The translations under genes and the position numbers were made by a program. Positions 43,796 to 52,098 of a stretch of 64,000 nucleotides of DNA are shown in pieces; the first letter of the stretch is position 1, and each line of letters opens with the position of its first letter. This DNA comes from C-114 sp963745405 (lineage in GTDB: Bacteria > Chloroflexota > Limnocylindria > Limnocylindrales > CSP1-4), in NCBI GenBank assembly GCA_963745405.1, contig CAVUWY010000002.1, forward strand, positions 2,542,001 to 2,606,000. The letters run 5' to 3'. The notes beneath the pieces are model-generated. The model was given only the letters and a program-made list of their open reading frames with translations. It ran no database searches and was not told the origin of the DNA.

Positions 43796-46588
43796 ATGGA
43801 CGATCGAGCGCAGATACCGACCGGGGCGGCCCCGAGCGGACCGGACGCGGGCGCGGCCGCTCCGGCCCCGCAGCTCGACAAGGCCTATCGTCCGGCCGAC
43901 TTCGAGCCGGCGATCTACGAGCGCTGGCTGGCGGCCGATGTCTTCGCGCCGGACGGGGCCGGCAACCGGGCGGACCCGGGGAAACCGCCGTTCGTCATCA
44001 TCCAGCCGCCGCCGAACGTCACCGGTTCCCTCCACCTCGGCCACGCCCAGCGCTCGACGGTCGAGGACCTCATGACCCGCCATGCCCGGATGACCGGCCG
44101 CCCGGCGCTGTTCCTGCCGGGCCTCGACCACGCCTCGATCGCCGCCCAGTTCGTCCTCGACCGCATCCTGGCCACCGAGGGCGAGAGCCGGGCCAGCCTC
44201 GGCCGGGAGGCCTACCTCGCCCGGATGCGCGAGTTCGTCGAGCGGACCCGCGAGGTGATCGTCGGCCAGCAGCGTCGGGTCGGCGCGTCGCTCGACTGGA
44301 GCCGGCTGCGGTTCACGATGGACGATGTGTCCGCCCGCGCCGTACGGGAGGCCTTCAGCCGCCTGTACGAGGAGGGCCTCGCCTACCGGACGGAGGCGCT
44401 CGTCAACTGGTGCCCGGGCTGCCGGACGAGCGTGTCCGACCTCGAGGTCGTGCCGACCCCGGAGACGGGAACGCTGTGGTTCGTCCGCTACCACCTCGTC
44501 GACGAGGCGACCGGCGAGCCCGATCCCACCGCGACCATCACGGTCGCCACGACCCGACCGGAGACGATCCTCGGCGACACCGCCGTCGCGGTCCATCCCG
44601 ACGACGCTCGCTACTCGGCCCTCGTCGGGCGCCGCATCCGCATCCCGTTCGCCGAGCGCGATGTGCCCCTCATCGCCGACCCGGCCGTCGACCCGGCGTT
44701 CGGCACCGGGGCGGTCAAGATCACGCCCGCCCACGATCACGACGACTATGACATGGGTCGACGGCACGACCTGCCCCTCGTCACGATCCTCGACGACGAG
44801 GCGCGGATGACGGCTGATAGCAGTCCCTACGCGGGTCTCGATCGGTTCGAGGCGCGTCGCCGGATCGTGGCCGACCTCGCCGCGGGCGGGGACCTTGAAG
44901 GGGAGCGCCCCCACGAGATGGTCATCGGCCGCTGCCAGCGCAGCAACGACATCGTCGAGCCGCGCCTCAAGACGCAGTGGTTCATCCGGACGACGCCCCT
45001 CGCCGAGGCCGTCCTCGAGGTGACCCGCAGCGGGCGGACCCGGATCCTGCCCGAGCAATTCGAGAAGGTCTGGGAGCACTGGCTGACGGGGATCCGCGAC
45101 TGGAACGTGAGCCGCCAGCTGTGGTGGGGCCATCGCATCCCGGCCTGGTACTGCCCCGACGGCCACGTGACGGTGACCGCCGCGGAGGACGGTCCGGACG
45201 CCTGCGATGCATGCGGCCGTCCGGCCGGCGAGCTCATCCAGGACCCCGACATATTCGACACCTGGTTCAGCTCGGGCCTGTGGCCATTCTCGACGCTCGG
45301 CTGGCCCGAGCAGACCGACGATCTCCGCCGCTACTACCCGGGCTCCGTGATGGAGACCGGCTACGACATCATCTTCTTCTGGGTCGCCCGGATGATGATG
45401 CTCGGCCTCCGCCTGACCGGGGAGGCGCCGTTCGAGACGGTCTACCTGTCGGGGCTCATCCGCGACCCGTATGGCCAGAAGATGAGCAAGACGACCGGCA
45501 ACGTCGTCGACCCGCTCGAAGTGATGGACGAGACCGGGGCCGACGCGCTCCGCTTCGCCCTCATCCACGGCGCGACCCCCGGCAACGACCAGAAGTTCAG
45601 CCGCGACAAGCTCGAGAACGCCCGCAACTTCGCCAACAAGCTGTGGAACGCCGCCCGCTACGTCGTGGGCGCCCGGCCAGGGTCGATCCCGGCCGGGAGC
45701 GTCCGTCGGCCGCCGGATCCGACCCGCCTCGGGCCGGCCGACCGCTGGCTCCGCTCACGGGTGGCGGCGACGGTCGCGGCCGTCGATCGGGGCATGGCCG
45801 ACTTCATCTTCGCCGAGGTCACCCGGGCCCTCTACGAGGCGATCTGGAACGAGTACTGCGACTGGGCCATCGAGCTCGCCAAGGTCCGCCTCGCCGATCC
45901 GGGACTCGAGGCGGCCGACCGCGAGGCCACCTGGTGGACCCTGGTCGAGGCGCTCGATACCTACCTCCGCCTCCTCCACCCGGTGATGCCGTTCGTGACC
46001 GAGGCGATCTGGGCGACCCTGCCGCACGATGGCGATGATCCGGATCTGCTCATCGTCGCCGACTGGCCGGTCGCGGCGGCTCGCGACGCGGCCGCCGAGG
46101 CCGAGGTGGAGGCGGTCGTCGCCCTCGTGACGGGCGTGCGCAACGCCCGCGCCGAGGCCCATCTCGATCCGGCCGCCTGGCTCCCGCTCGATGTCGCCAT
46201 CCCGGCCGAGCTCGGCCCGACCTTCGAATCGCTCAGGCCGGCCGTCGGCCGGCTGGCCCGGGTGCGGCCGATCGAGCGCCACCTGACCAGGGAGTCCCTC
46301 GAGGCGGTCCGCGATGGCGGCGGCCTGACGATCATCGCCGGCGAGATCGAGGCCCACGTCGGTCATGGAGCGGACGCCGATGACGAGACGGCCGCCCTCG
46401 AACGGGGACGCCTCGAGAAGGAGCTCGCCGACGCGGAGCGGCTCCTGGCCGCGGCCCGCGCCCGCGTCGCGGATGAGGCGTTCCTGTCGAAGGCACCGCC
46501 ACACATCGTGGAGGGCGCCGTCGCTCGTGAGGTCGAGCTCGCCGAGCAGGTCGGCCGGCTGCGGGAGCGACTCGGAGCCCGTGGCTGA
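43796..46588 (+). CDS. valS: Valyl-tRNA synthetase
   Basis: A 930-residue class I synthetase. ATG 43796 is chosen because it follows GGAG (43785-43788) and because an in-frame GTG at 43736 lies inside the T-box element. The HIGH-type motif is PNVTGSLHLGHAQ (near residue 80) and KMSKS appears as GQKMSKTTGN. The editing (CP1) domain is recognisable by TTRPETILGDTAVAVHP, and an anticodon-binding helical domain and a coiled-coil C-terminus (RGRLEKELADAERLLAAARARV) follow. It charges tRNA-Val and is controlled by the upstream valine T-box. Confidence 0.96.
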   Translation: MDDRAQIPTGAAPSGPDAGAAAPAPQLDKAYRPADFEPAIYERWLAADVFAPDGAGNRADPGKPPFVIIQPPPNVTGSLHLGHAQRSTVEDLMTRHARMTGRPALFLPGLDHASIAAQFVLDRILATEGESRASLGREAYLARMREFVERTREVIVGQQRRVGASLDWSRLRFTMDDVSARAVREAFSRLYEEGLAYRTEALVNWCPGCRTSVSDLEVVPTPETGTLWFVRYHLVDEATGEPDPTATITVATTRPETILGDTAVAVHPDDARYSALVGRRIRIPFAERDVPLIADPAVDPAFGTGAVKITPAHDHDDYDMGRRHDLPLVTILDDEARMTADSSPYAGLDRFEARRRIVADLAAGGDLEGERPHEMVIGRCQRSNDIVEPRLKTQWFIRTTPLAEAVLEVTRSGRTRILPEQFEKVWEHWLTGIRDWNVSRQLWWGHRIPAWYCPDGHVTVTAAEDGPDACDACGRPAGELIQDPDIFDTWFSSGLWPFSTLGWPEQTDDLRRYYPGSVMETGYDIIFFWVARMMMLGLRLTGEAPFETVYLSGLIRDPYGQKMSKTTGNVVDPLEVMDETGADALRFALIHGATPGNDQKFSRDKLENARNFANKLWNAARYVVGARPGSIPAGSVRRPPDPTRLGPADRWLRSRVAATVAAVDRGMADFIFAEVTRALYEAIWNEYCDWAIELAKVRLADPGLEAADREATWWTLVEALDTYLRLLHPVMPFVTEAIWATLPHDGDDPDLLIVADWPVAAARDAAAEAEVEAVVALVTGVRNARAEAHLDPAAWLPLDVAIPAELGPTFESLRPAVGRLARVRPIERHLTRESLEAVRDGGGLTIIAGEIEAHVGHGADADDETAALERGRLEKELADAERLLAAARARVADEAFLSKAPPHIVEGAVAREVELAEQVGRLRERLGARG

Positions 46589-46618
46589 ACGGGCGAGTGG
46601 CGGTCCGGTCGCCGGCCG

Positions 46619-47653
46619 CTACCCGCCGGCAGGGCGCGAGGCGGTCGATCCGCGGATGACCAGCTCGGTCGGCAGCAGGCGGCGCAGGTCGACCGGACGT
46701 CCCGCGATAAGGTCGATCAGCGCCCGGCCGGCCGCCGCCCCGAGGGCATGGGCTGGCAGCCGGACCGTCGTGAGTGGCGGGTCGAAGTGTTCGGCCAGGG
46801 GGATGTCGTCGAAGCCGACGACCGACATGTCCTGCGGCACCTGCCGGCCGCTGCCGCGGATCGCCCGCAGCGCGCCGAAGGCGACGACGTCGCTGGCGAC
46901 GAAGACCGCGGTGAACGAGGCCCGGCTCAGCAGTTCGGCCATCGCGACCTGGCCGCTGGCGGCGTCGAATGCGCCCTCCGCCACGAGTCGCTCCTCGTAT
47001 TCGAGGCCGGCCGCCTCGAGCGTGTCGCGATAGCCGGCCGTTCGTTCGGCCGCAGCGGTATAGGCGAGTGGCGCATTCGTCACGCAGGCGATGCGGCGAT
47101 GTCCGAGGGCGATGAGGTGTTCGACGGCCGCCCGGGCGCCCGCCCGGTTGTCGACGTCGACGCTCGGTGCCTCGAGGTCGGGCCGCGACCCCTGCAGCAC
47201 GACGGGGAAGCCGTCGCGGACGAGGGCCGCCAGCTCGTCGTCGTCGGTCCGCGGTCCGGACACCACCAGGCCGTCGACGCTGCGCGACCGGACGAGGTCG
47301 TCGTAGCGAGCCTCGCCCGGCGCCAGCGGCTCGACGAGGACCCGGTAGCCGCTCTCCCGGGCCGCCCCGGCCAGGCCCCACAGCGTTCCCGCCAGGAGGG
47401 CGTCGGCAGCGACCTGCTCGGCCGACTGGCGGAGGACCAGGCCAAGGGTCAGGCTCGTCCCGGCGGCCAACTGGCGGGCCGCTCCGTGTGGGTGATAGCC
47501 GAGCTCACGAGCGGCCTCCTCGACCCGACGCCAGGTCTCGCCCGAGATCTGCCGATCGGTCCGTCCGTTGAGGACGAACGACACCGTCGTCCGGGACACG
47601 CCCGCCCGGGCGGCCACGTCGGCACTGGTCGGCTGGGGCCTGGCGTCGGGCAA
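46619..47653 (-). CDS. LacI-family transcriptional regulator of the adjacent glucosidase
   Basis: A 344-residue repressor. The N-terminal helix-turn-helix SADVAARAGVSRTTVSFVLNG and the hinge region (ELGYHPHGAARQLAAG) are classical, followed by a periplasmic-binding-protein-like core with VVGFDDIPLAEHFDPPLTTV. The start is a TTG at 47653 preceded by AAGGGGAA. It is divergent from a GH13 glucosidase, and the intergenic region has a perfect operator-like palindrome, so it probably represses that gene and itself in response to an alpha-glucoside. Confidence 0.88.
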   Translation of the reverse strand: MPDARPQPTSADVAARAGVSRTTVSFVLNGRTDRQISGETWRRVEEAARELGYHPHGAARQLAAGTSLTLGLVLRQSAEQVAADALLAGTLWGLAGAARESGYRVLVEPLAPGEARYDDLVRSRSVDGLVVSGPRTDDDELAALVRDGFPVVLQGSRPDLEAPSVDVDNRAGARAAVEHLIALGHRRIACVTNAPLAYTAAAERTAGYRDTLEAAGLEYEERLVAEGAFDAASGQVAMAELLSRASFTAVFVASDVVAFGALRAIRGSGRQVPQDMSVVGFDDIPLAEHFDPPLTTVRLPAHALGAAAGRALIDLIAGRPVDLRRLLPTELVIRGSTASRPAGG

Positions 47654-47708
47654 ACCGTTCCCCTTACTGCGCGCCCCTGGGCGGTCATCGGTCGGGACCC
47701 CGATGGGC

Positions 47709-47762
47709 TTGACCGGAGACCCTCGGGAGTGGAGACTAACCCGCGTTAGTAACGCGCATTAT
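47709..47762. promoter_or_regulatory. Promoter and LacI-type operator before the glucosidase
   Basis: TTGACC (47709-47714) and, 17 nt on, GAGACT (47732-47737) form a possible promoter; CATTAT (47757-47762) is an alternative -10. The perfect palindrome CGCGTTA-G-TAACGCG (47742-47756) lies between them and resembles LacI-family operators with a central CG-rich TTAGTAACGCG core. Confidence 0.6.
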
Positions 47763-47827
47763 GTCGTCCCACCGGAGGGCGTCAAGCGGCTTGGCCCGTC
47801 GTCGCGGACGATCATGAGGGAGCTCGC

Positions 47828-49573
47828 ATGGAAGAGGCGCCCCGCCCGCCCCTCGTCGCTCAGGCCGTCGACGCGTCGGCTGCGGCCGGCCGGCCGGCGG
47901 CGACTGCCTGGTGGCGGACCGGCGTCGTCTACCAGGTCTACCCGCGCAGCTTCGCCGACAGCGACGGCGACGGGGTCGGCGACCTGCCCGGCATCATCGC
48001 CCATCTCGACCACCTGGCCGGCGACGCGCCCGACTCGCTCGGCGTCGACGCGATCTGGCTGTCGCCGATCTACCCGTCACCCGGCCTCGACCTCGGTTAT
48101 GACGTCGCCGACTACACCGGCATCGATCCGCTGTTCGGCAGCCGGGCCGACTTCGATCGCTTCGTCGCCGAGGCCCACCGGCGCGACCTCAAGGTCATCC
48201 TCGACCTCGTCCTCAACCACTCGAGCGACCTCCACCCCTGGTTCACCGCCTCCCGCGCCGCCCGGACCGGGCCCTACGCCGACTGGTACATCTGGCGTGA
48301 TCCGCCCGGCCGCACCCGGACCGGCGCGCCGCGCCGGCCCAACAACTGGCTCTCCTACTTCGGCGGGCCGGCCTGGACCTGGGACGAGACCCGGGAGCAG
48401 TGGTATCTCCACACCTTCCTGCCCCAGCAGCCCGACCTCAACTGGCGAGATCCGGCCGTCCGGGCGGCCTGCCTCGACGTCATCCGGACATGGCTCGATC
48501 GGGGCGTCGATGGCCTCCGCTTCGACGTCTTCAACGCGTTCTTCAAGCACCCCGAACTGCCGTCCAACCCGCGCCGCCCGGGCGGCGCCACGCCGTACGG
48601 CCGGCAGCGCCATCTCTACGACAAGGATCGCCCCGAGCTGGCCGGCTTGCTGGCCGAGATCCGGGCCATCGTCGACGAGCGTCCGGGCCGGATGACGGTC
48701 GGCGAGCTGTTCGAGGGGCCGGTCGAGCTCGCCGCTTCGTATTTCGCGCCGGGCCACCTCGTCTTCGACTGGACGTTGGTCGAGACCCCCTGGGACGCGA
48801 CGGCGTTCAGCCGCGCCATCGCCGCCCGGGAGGCCGGCTTCGGGCCGGAGCGCTGGCCGACGGTGGTGCTCTCCAACCACGACCGCTCGCGCCACGCCAG
48901 CCGTTACGACGACGGTCGCGGGACCGACGATCGGGCCCGGGTCGCCGCCGTGCTCGAGCTCACCCTGCGGGGTACGCCCTTCCTCTACTACGGCGAGGAG
49001 ATCGCCCTCCGCGACGTGGCGGTCCCGAAGTCCGAGATCGTCGACCCGCCGGCCCGGCGGGCGAACCGCCGCGCTCCGTGGTGGAACCGCGACCAGGCGA
49101 GAGCGCCGATGCCGTGGGGGCCGGGCCCGAACGGCGGCTTCACGACGGCCGCCCGGCCGTGGATGCGGATGAGCCCCGACTTCGGGCGGCGCAACGTCGC
49201 CGCCGAGGCGGCCGATCCGACCTCCGTCCTGTCGATCTATCGGCGGCTCCTCCGGTTGCGCCGGGCAGTGCCGGCCCTCAACGAGGGCAGCCAGGAGCCG
49301 GTCGACCTCTCGGCCCGGGATGTCCTCGCCTACCGTCGCCACGGCCCGGGCGGTTCGACCGCCCTCGTCGTGCTCGGCTTCGCCGACGAGCCGCGCGAGC
49401 TCGCCCTGCCGGCCCCCGCCGCGGGCGGATCGTGGCGGTCCGCCCTTTCGACCCACGATCGGCCGCCGACCCCGAGCGCGGACGGGCGCCTCTCCCTCCG
49501 CCCCTGCGAGGCGGTCGTCCTCCTCGACGATGGCACCTTCGCCGCCTGGAACGAGGGTCGCCCGACCGACTGA
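47828..49573 (+). CDS. GH13 alpha-glucosidase / oligo-1,6-glucosidase
   Basis: A 581-residue GH13 enzyme. The family regions appear in order: YQVYPRSFADSDGDGVGDLPG, DLVLNHSS, the nucleophile Asp in DGLRFDVFNAF, the general acid Glu in VGELFEGP and the stabiliser Asp in LSNHDRSRHASRY. The C-terminal half ends in a beta domain. No signal peptide, so it acts on imported oligosaccharides. The upstream LacI regulator and operator suggest substrate-responsive control. Exact linkage preference (alpha-1,4 or alpha-1,6) is not settled. Confidence 0.9.
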   Translation: MEEAPRPPLVAQAVDASAAAGRPAATAWWRTGVVYQVYPRSFADSDGDGVGDLPGIIAHLDHLAGDAPDSLGVDAIWLSPIYPSPGLDLGYDVADYTGIDPLFGSRADFDRFVAEAHRRDLKVILDLVLNHSSDLHPWFTASRAARTGPYADWYIWRDPPGRTRTGAPRRPNNWLSYFGGPAWTWDETREQWYLHTFLPQQPDLNWRDPAVRAACLDVIRTWLDRGVDGLRFDVFNAFFKHPELPSNPRRPGGATPYGRQRHLYDKDRPELAGLLAEIRAIVDERPGRMTVGELFEGPVELAASYFAPGHLVFDWTLVETPWDATAFSRAIAAREAGFGPERWPTVVLSNHDRSRHASRYDDGRGTDDRARVAAVLELTLRGTPFLYYGEEIALRDVAVPKSEIVDPPARRANRRAPWWNRDQARAPMPWGPGPNGGFTTAARPWMRMSPDFGRRNVAAEAADPTSVLSIYRRLLRLRRAVPALNEGSQEPVDLSARDVLAYRRHGPGGSTALVVLGFADEPRELALPAPAAGGSWRSALSTHDRPPTPSADGRLSLRPCEAVVLLDDGTFAAWNEGRPTD

Positions 49574-49688
49574 TCCGCGGCCGCGCCGCCGCCTCGAGGC
49601 GCGCCGTCCGACCGCCCTCGCCTGAACCGCGACCATCGCGCTGCTACGATGGGCGGCGACCAGCAACCACACGACGGGGATACGCCGC

Positions 49689-50438
49689 GTGCCACTCGAG
49701 TTCCTCAAGCGCAAGTCGGGCGAACCGGCCCCGTCCGGCGATGCCGACCCGACGGCTTCCTCCTCGTTGCCGGAGGAGGTCGTCGCCCAGGAATACATCC
49801 TCAAGCTGTACTACGCGGGCAAGAGCAGCGAGGGCGTCCGGATGAAGGCCGGCCCTCGGGCGCTCCAGGAACTGCCCGGCATGCTCGTCGGGATGGCCAA
49901 GAGCGAGATCGAGACGGTCGAGCCGCTGCCGATCGAGTTCGGCCAGGCGTCGCCGGTCATCAGCCGGCCGTCCGAGGCGATGCAGTGGATCAACGCCCAC
50001 CACGTCCACAGCCCCATCACCCGTCATGCGCTCGTCGTCCTCGAGTCGATCGACGCGATCGATCTCGCCTTCGACACCTTCGTCTGCGCCCTGCTGGACG
50101 GTGAGGTCGACACGTCGGGCTACCCGGAATACAACGCGGTCATCGGCGGCGTGGCCTCCCATTGGGACGAGACGACGGGCGACATGATCGTCCGCGGCGT
50201 CGTCGGCTGGGGTGGGCGAGGGGTCCGCGGCGACACGGACCGGATCGGCGCCCGCCTGCTCGGGGGCCTGCTCACCAATATCCTCGCCAACCAGTTCGCG
50301 ATGGGTATCACCGAGACGGAGCGACCGGTCCCGGCGGCCGGGCGGGGCGGGCTCGTCTGCGCCCATTGCGGCTTCGCCTCCGGTCACGAGCGTGCGTTCT
50401 ACTGCCCCAAGTGCGGCATGCGCCTCCTGCGCGGCTGA
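49689..50438 (+). CDS. Conserved hypothetical protein with C-terminal zinc ribbon
   Basis: A 249-residue protein from GTG 49689, with a TACGAT box at 49645-49650. Body: LPEEVVAQEYILKLYYAGKS, a His/Pro patch (WINAHHVHSPITRHALVVLES), a Gly-rich VVGWGGRGVRGDTDRIGARLLGG stretch. C-terminal zinc ribbon with CAHCG and CPKCG. Zinc-ribbon genes on both sides (50460 and 52088) make this a zinc-ribbon-rich island. I do not recognise the body of the protein. Confidence 0.7.
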   Translation: MPLEFLKRKSGEPAPSGDADPTASSSLPEEVVAQEYILKLYYAGKSSEGVRMKAGPRALQELPGMLVGMAKSEIETVEPLPIEFGQASPVISRPSEAMQWINAHHVHSPITRHALVVLESIDAIDLAFDTFVCALLDGEVDTSGYPEYNAVIGGVASHWDETTGDMIVRGVVGWGGRGVRGDTDRIGARLLGGLLTNILANQFAMGITETERPVPAAGRGGLVCAHCGFASGHERAFYCPKCGMRLLRG

Positions 50439-50459
50439 CCCGGACGCGGGACGAGCCTC

Positions 50460-50834
50460 GTGCCCCTCTACGACTACATCTGCGCAGCCTGCGGCCATCG
50501 CATCGAGGTCATGCACGGTGTGCACGATCATGGCCCCGCCCAGTGCCCGAACTGCCACGCCCACGCGCTGCGCAAGGCGATCACCGCGCCCGCCGTCGTG
50601 TTCAAGGGCAGCGGCTGGGCCAAGAAGGATCGGGGCACCGCGTCCCGGACGAAGGCGGCCGCCGCGGCCGGTGGTGGCGACCGGTCGGGTGACGCCTCGA
50701 AGAGCGTGAAGAGCGAGTCGACGGCGACGACCGAGTCCGGCGGGGGGCCGACCACCCCCTCCGGCTCGGATGCCTCGAAGAGTTCCAGCGCGTCGGATCC
50801 GGCGCCGACCGGCGGCGCGGGCTCGAGCGACTGA
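50460..50834 (+). CDS. FmdB-family putative zinc-ribbon regulatory protein
   Basis: A 124-residue protein from GTG 50460. The first 45 residues (MPLYDYICAACGHRIEVMH; CPNC) match the FmdB-type zinc-ribbon family: two CxxC pairs and a YxYxC start. The rest is Ser/Gly/Ala/Lys-rich and low-complexity. It lies 22 nt after the previous gene and 4 nt before the next, an apparent operon. Family members have been annotated as regulators of formamidase but the function here is unknown. Confidence 0.85.
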   Translation: MPLYDYICAACGHRIEVMHGVHDHGPAQCPNCHAHALRKAITAPAVVFKGSGWAKKDRGTASRTKAAAAAGGGDRSGDASKSVKSESTATTESGGGPTTPSGSDASKSSSASDPAPTGGAGSSD

Positions 50835-50837
50835 TCG

Positions 50838-51077
50838 ATGCCGGGCCCGACCGACTGGATCACCCTGACCGAGGCGGCCGACCTGCTCGCCGCGGCGAAC
50901 GTGCACTTCCGACCCGAGACCATCGGCGCCTGGGCCCGCCGCGGTCGTCTGCAGAGCATCAAGCTCGGTGGCCGGCGCTACGTCCGGCGGGGTCAGGTGC
51001 GGGCGCTCGTATCCGCACCCCGTCGGGTCCAGGCCGACTCGCTCCAACCCGGGCTGTTCGAGGACCTGCAGGGCTGA
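50838..51077 (+). CDS. Small helix-turn-helix (MerR/excisionase-like) DNA-binding protein
   Basis: A 79-residue protein from ATG 50838. The motif WITLTEAADLLAAANVHFRPETIGAWARRGRLQSIKLGGRRYVRR is the winged-helix layout of MerR/AlpA/excisionase-type domains. No other integrase or phage gene is nearby, so it is likely a chromosomal regulator rather than a mobile-element excisionase. It follows the zinc-ribbon gene by 4 nt. Confidence 0.78.
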   Translation: MPGPTDWITLTEAADLLAAANVHFRPETIGAWARRGRLQSIKLGGRRYVRRGQVRALVSAPRRVQADSLQPGLFEDLQG

Positions 51078-51096
51078 TCGCCCTGTCGACGCACTG

Positions 51097-52098
51097 ATGC
51101 GGCTGACCGGTCCGGGTTCGGTCCTCGACCGCGTCCTCCGCCTGCGCCCGGTCGTCATCGTCCGACGGACCCTCGAGGTCTACGGCTTCGGTGGCGGGAT
51201 CCTCGCCGCGGGGCTCGCCTACCGCAGCCTCTTCGCCCTTCTGTCGGCGAGCCTCCTCATCGCCGGCGTCGTCGGGTTCATCGTCCGCGATCCGGCGCGC
51301 CAGGCCGAGATCGTCGATGCGGTCGGCCAGCGCTTCCCGCCGATCGCCCCACTTCTCAAGACCGGGCTCGATGGGGTCGCGAGCGGTGCCGTCCAGTTCT
51401 CGATCATCGGCCTGGCCGGCCTCGCCTGGGGAGTAAGCGGCGTCTACGGCACGCTCGACATCGCCATCGCCCGGCTGTACGGCCGCGAGGAGGGGCATGG
51501 GTTCGCGATCCGCACCATCCGCGGACTCGTGCTCGTCGGGATCCTCATCCTCGGGATCGTCTTCGCGGCGATCGCCACGACCCTGAGCCTGACGGTCGAT
51601 GTCCTGTCCGGCCCCGGGACGCCCAGCGTCCTCCAGACCGTGGTCGGGATCGCCTCCCCGATCGCCAGCGTGGCCGTCTACGTCGGAGTCGTCGCCCTCG
51701 TGTACCGGTTCGTCCCACCGACGCCGCCATCGTGGCGAGCCCTCGGGCCACCGGCGGTCGTGATCGGCGTCACGTTCGCCGTCTTCAACACGGTCTTCGT
51801 CCGCCTCCAGTCATACCTGCTCGGCTCGTTCCAGCTCTTCGCGGCGTTCGCGGTCGTCCTCGCCACGATGATCTGGCTGTCGATCGGCTTCCAGATCCTG
51901 CTCATCGGGGCATCGTGGATCCGCGCACGGGAGGAGCGGTGGAGGCTGAGATCGACGCCGCCGACGATCGAGGTGGATCCGACCGACCCCGGAACGACAC
52001 CGCCTGCGACGGCGGCGACTCCGCCAGTGGCCACGACGCCGCGTCCCACCGCGACGTCCCCGCCACCGACGGGCGGGGGTGACAGCGTCAGGCGCTGA
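51097..52098 (+). CDS. YihY/UPF0761-family membrane protein
   Basis: A 333-residue membrane protein with about six transmembrane helices; ATG 51097 gives the usual N-terminus (RLRPVVIVRRTLEVYGF). Family features include AAGLAYRSLFALLSASL, LAWGVSGVYGTLDIAIARLYG and the C-terminal FQLFAAFAVVLATMIWLSIGFQILLIGASW. A Pro/Thr-rich tail (about 50 residues) follows. Once described as BrkB-like; function unclear. It converges with the long zinc-ribbon protein, overlapping by 11 nt. Confidence 0.85.
   Translation: MRLTGPGSVLDRVLRLRPVVIVRRTLEVYGFGGGILAAGLAYRSLFALLSASLLIAGVVGFIVRDPARQAEIVDAVGQRFPPIAPLLKTGLDGVASGAVQFSIIGLAGLAWGVSGVYGTLDIAIARLYGREEGHGFAIRTIRGLVLVGILILGIVFAAIATTLSLTVDVLSGPGTPSVLQTVVGIASPIASVAVYVGVVALVYRFVPPTPPSWRALGPPAVVIGVTFAVFNTVFVRLQSYLLGSFQLFAAFAVVLATMIWLSIGFQILLIGASWIRAREERWRLRSTPPTIEVDPTDPGTTPPATAATPPVATTPRPTATSPPPTGGGDSVRR

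Noticed and set aside
43736..43796. Earlier GTG start for valS
   Set aside because: It falls within the T-box sequence; ATG 43796 has GGAG at the right distance.
50838..51077. Phage excisionase
   Set aside because: No integrase, attachment sites or phage genes nearby.
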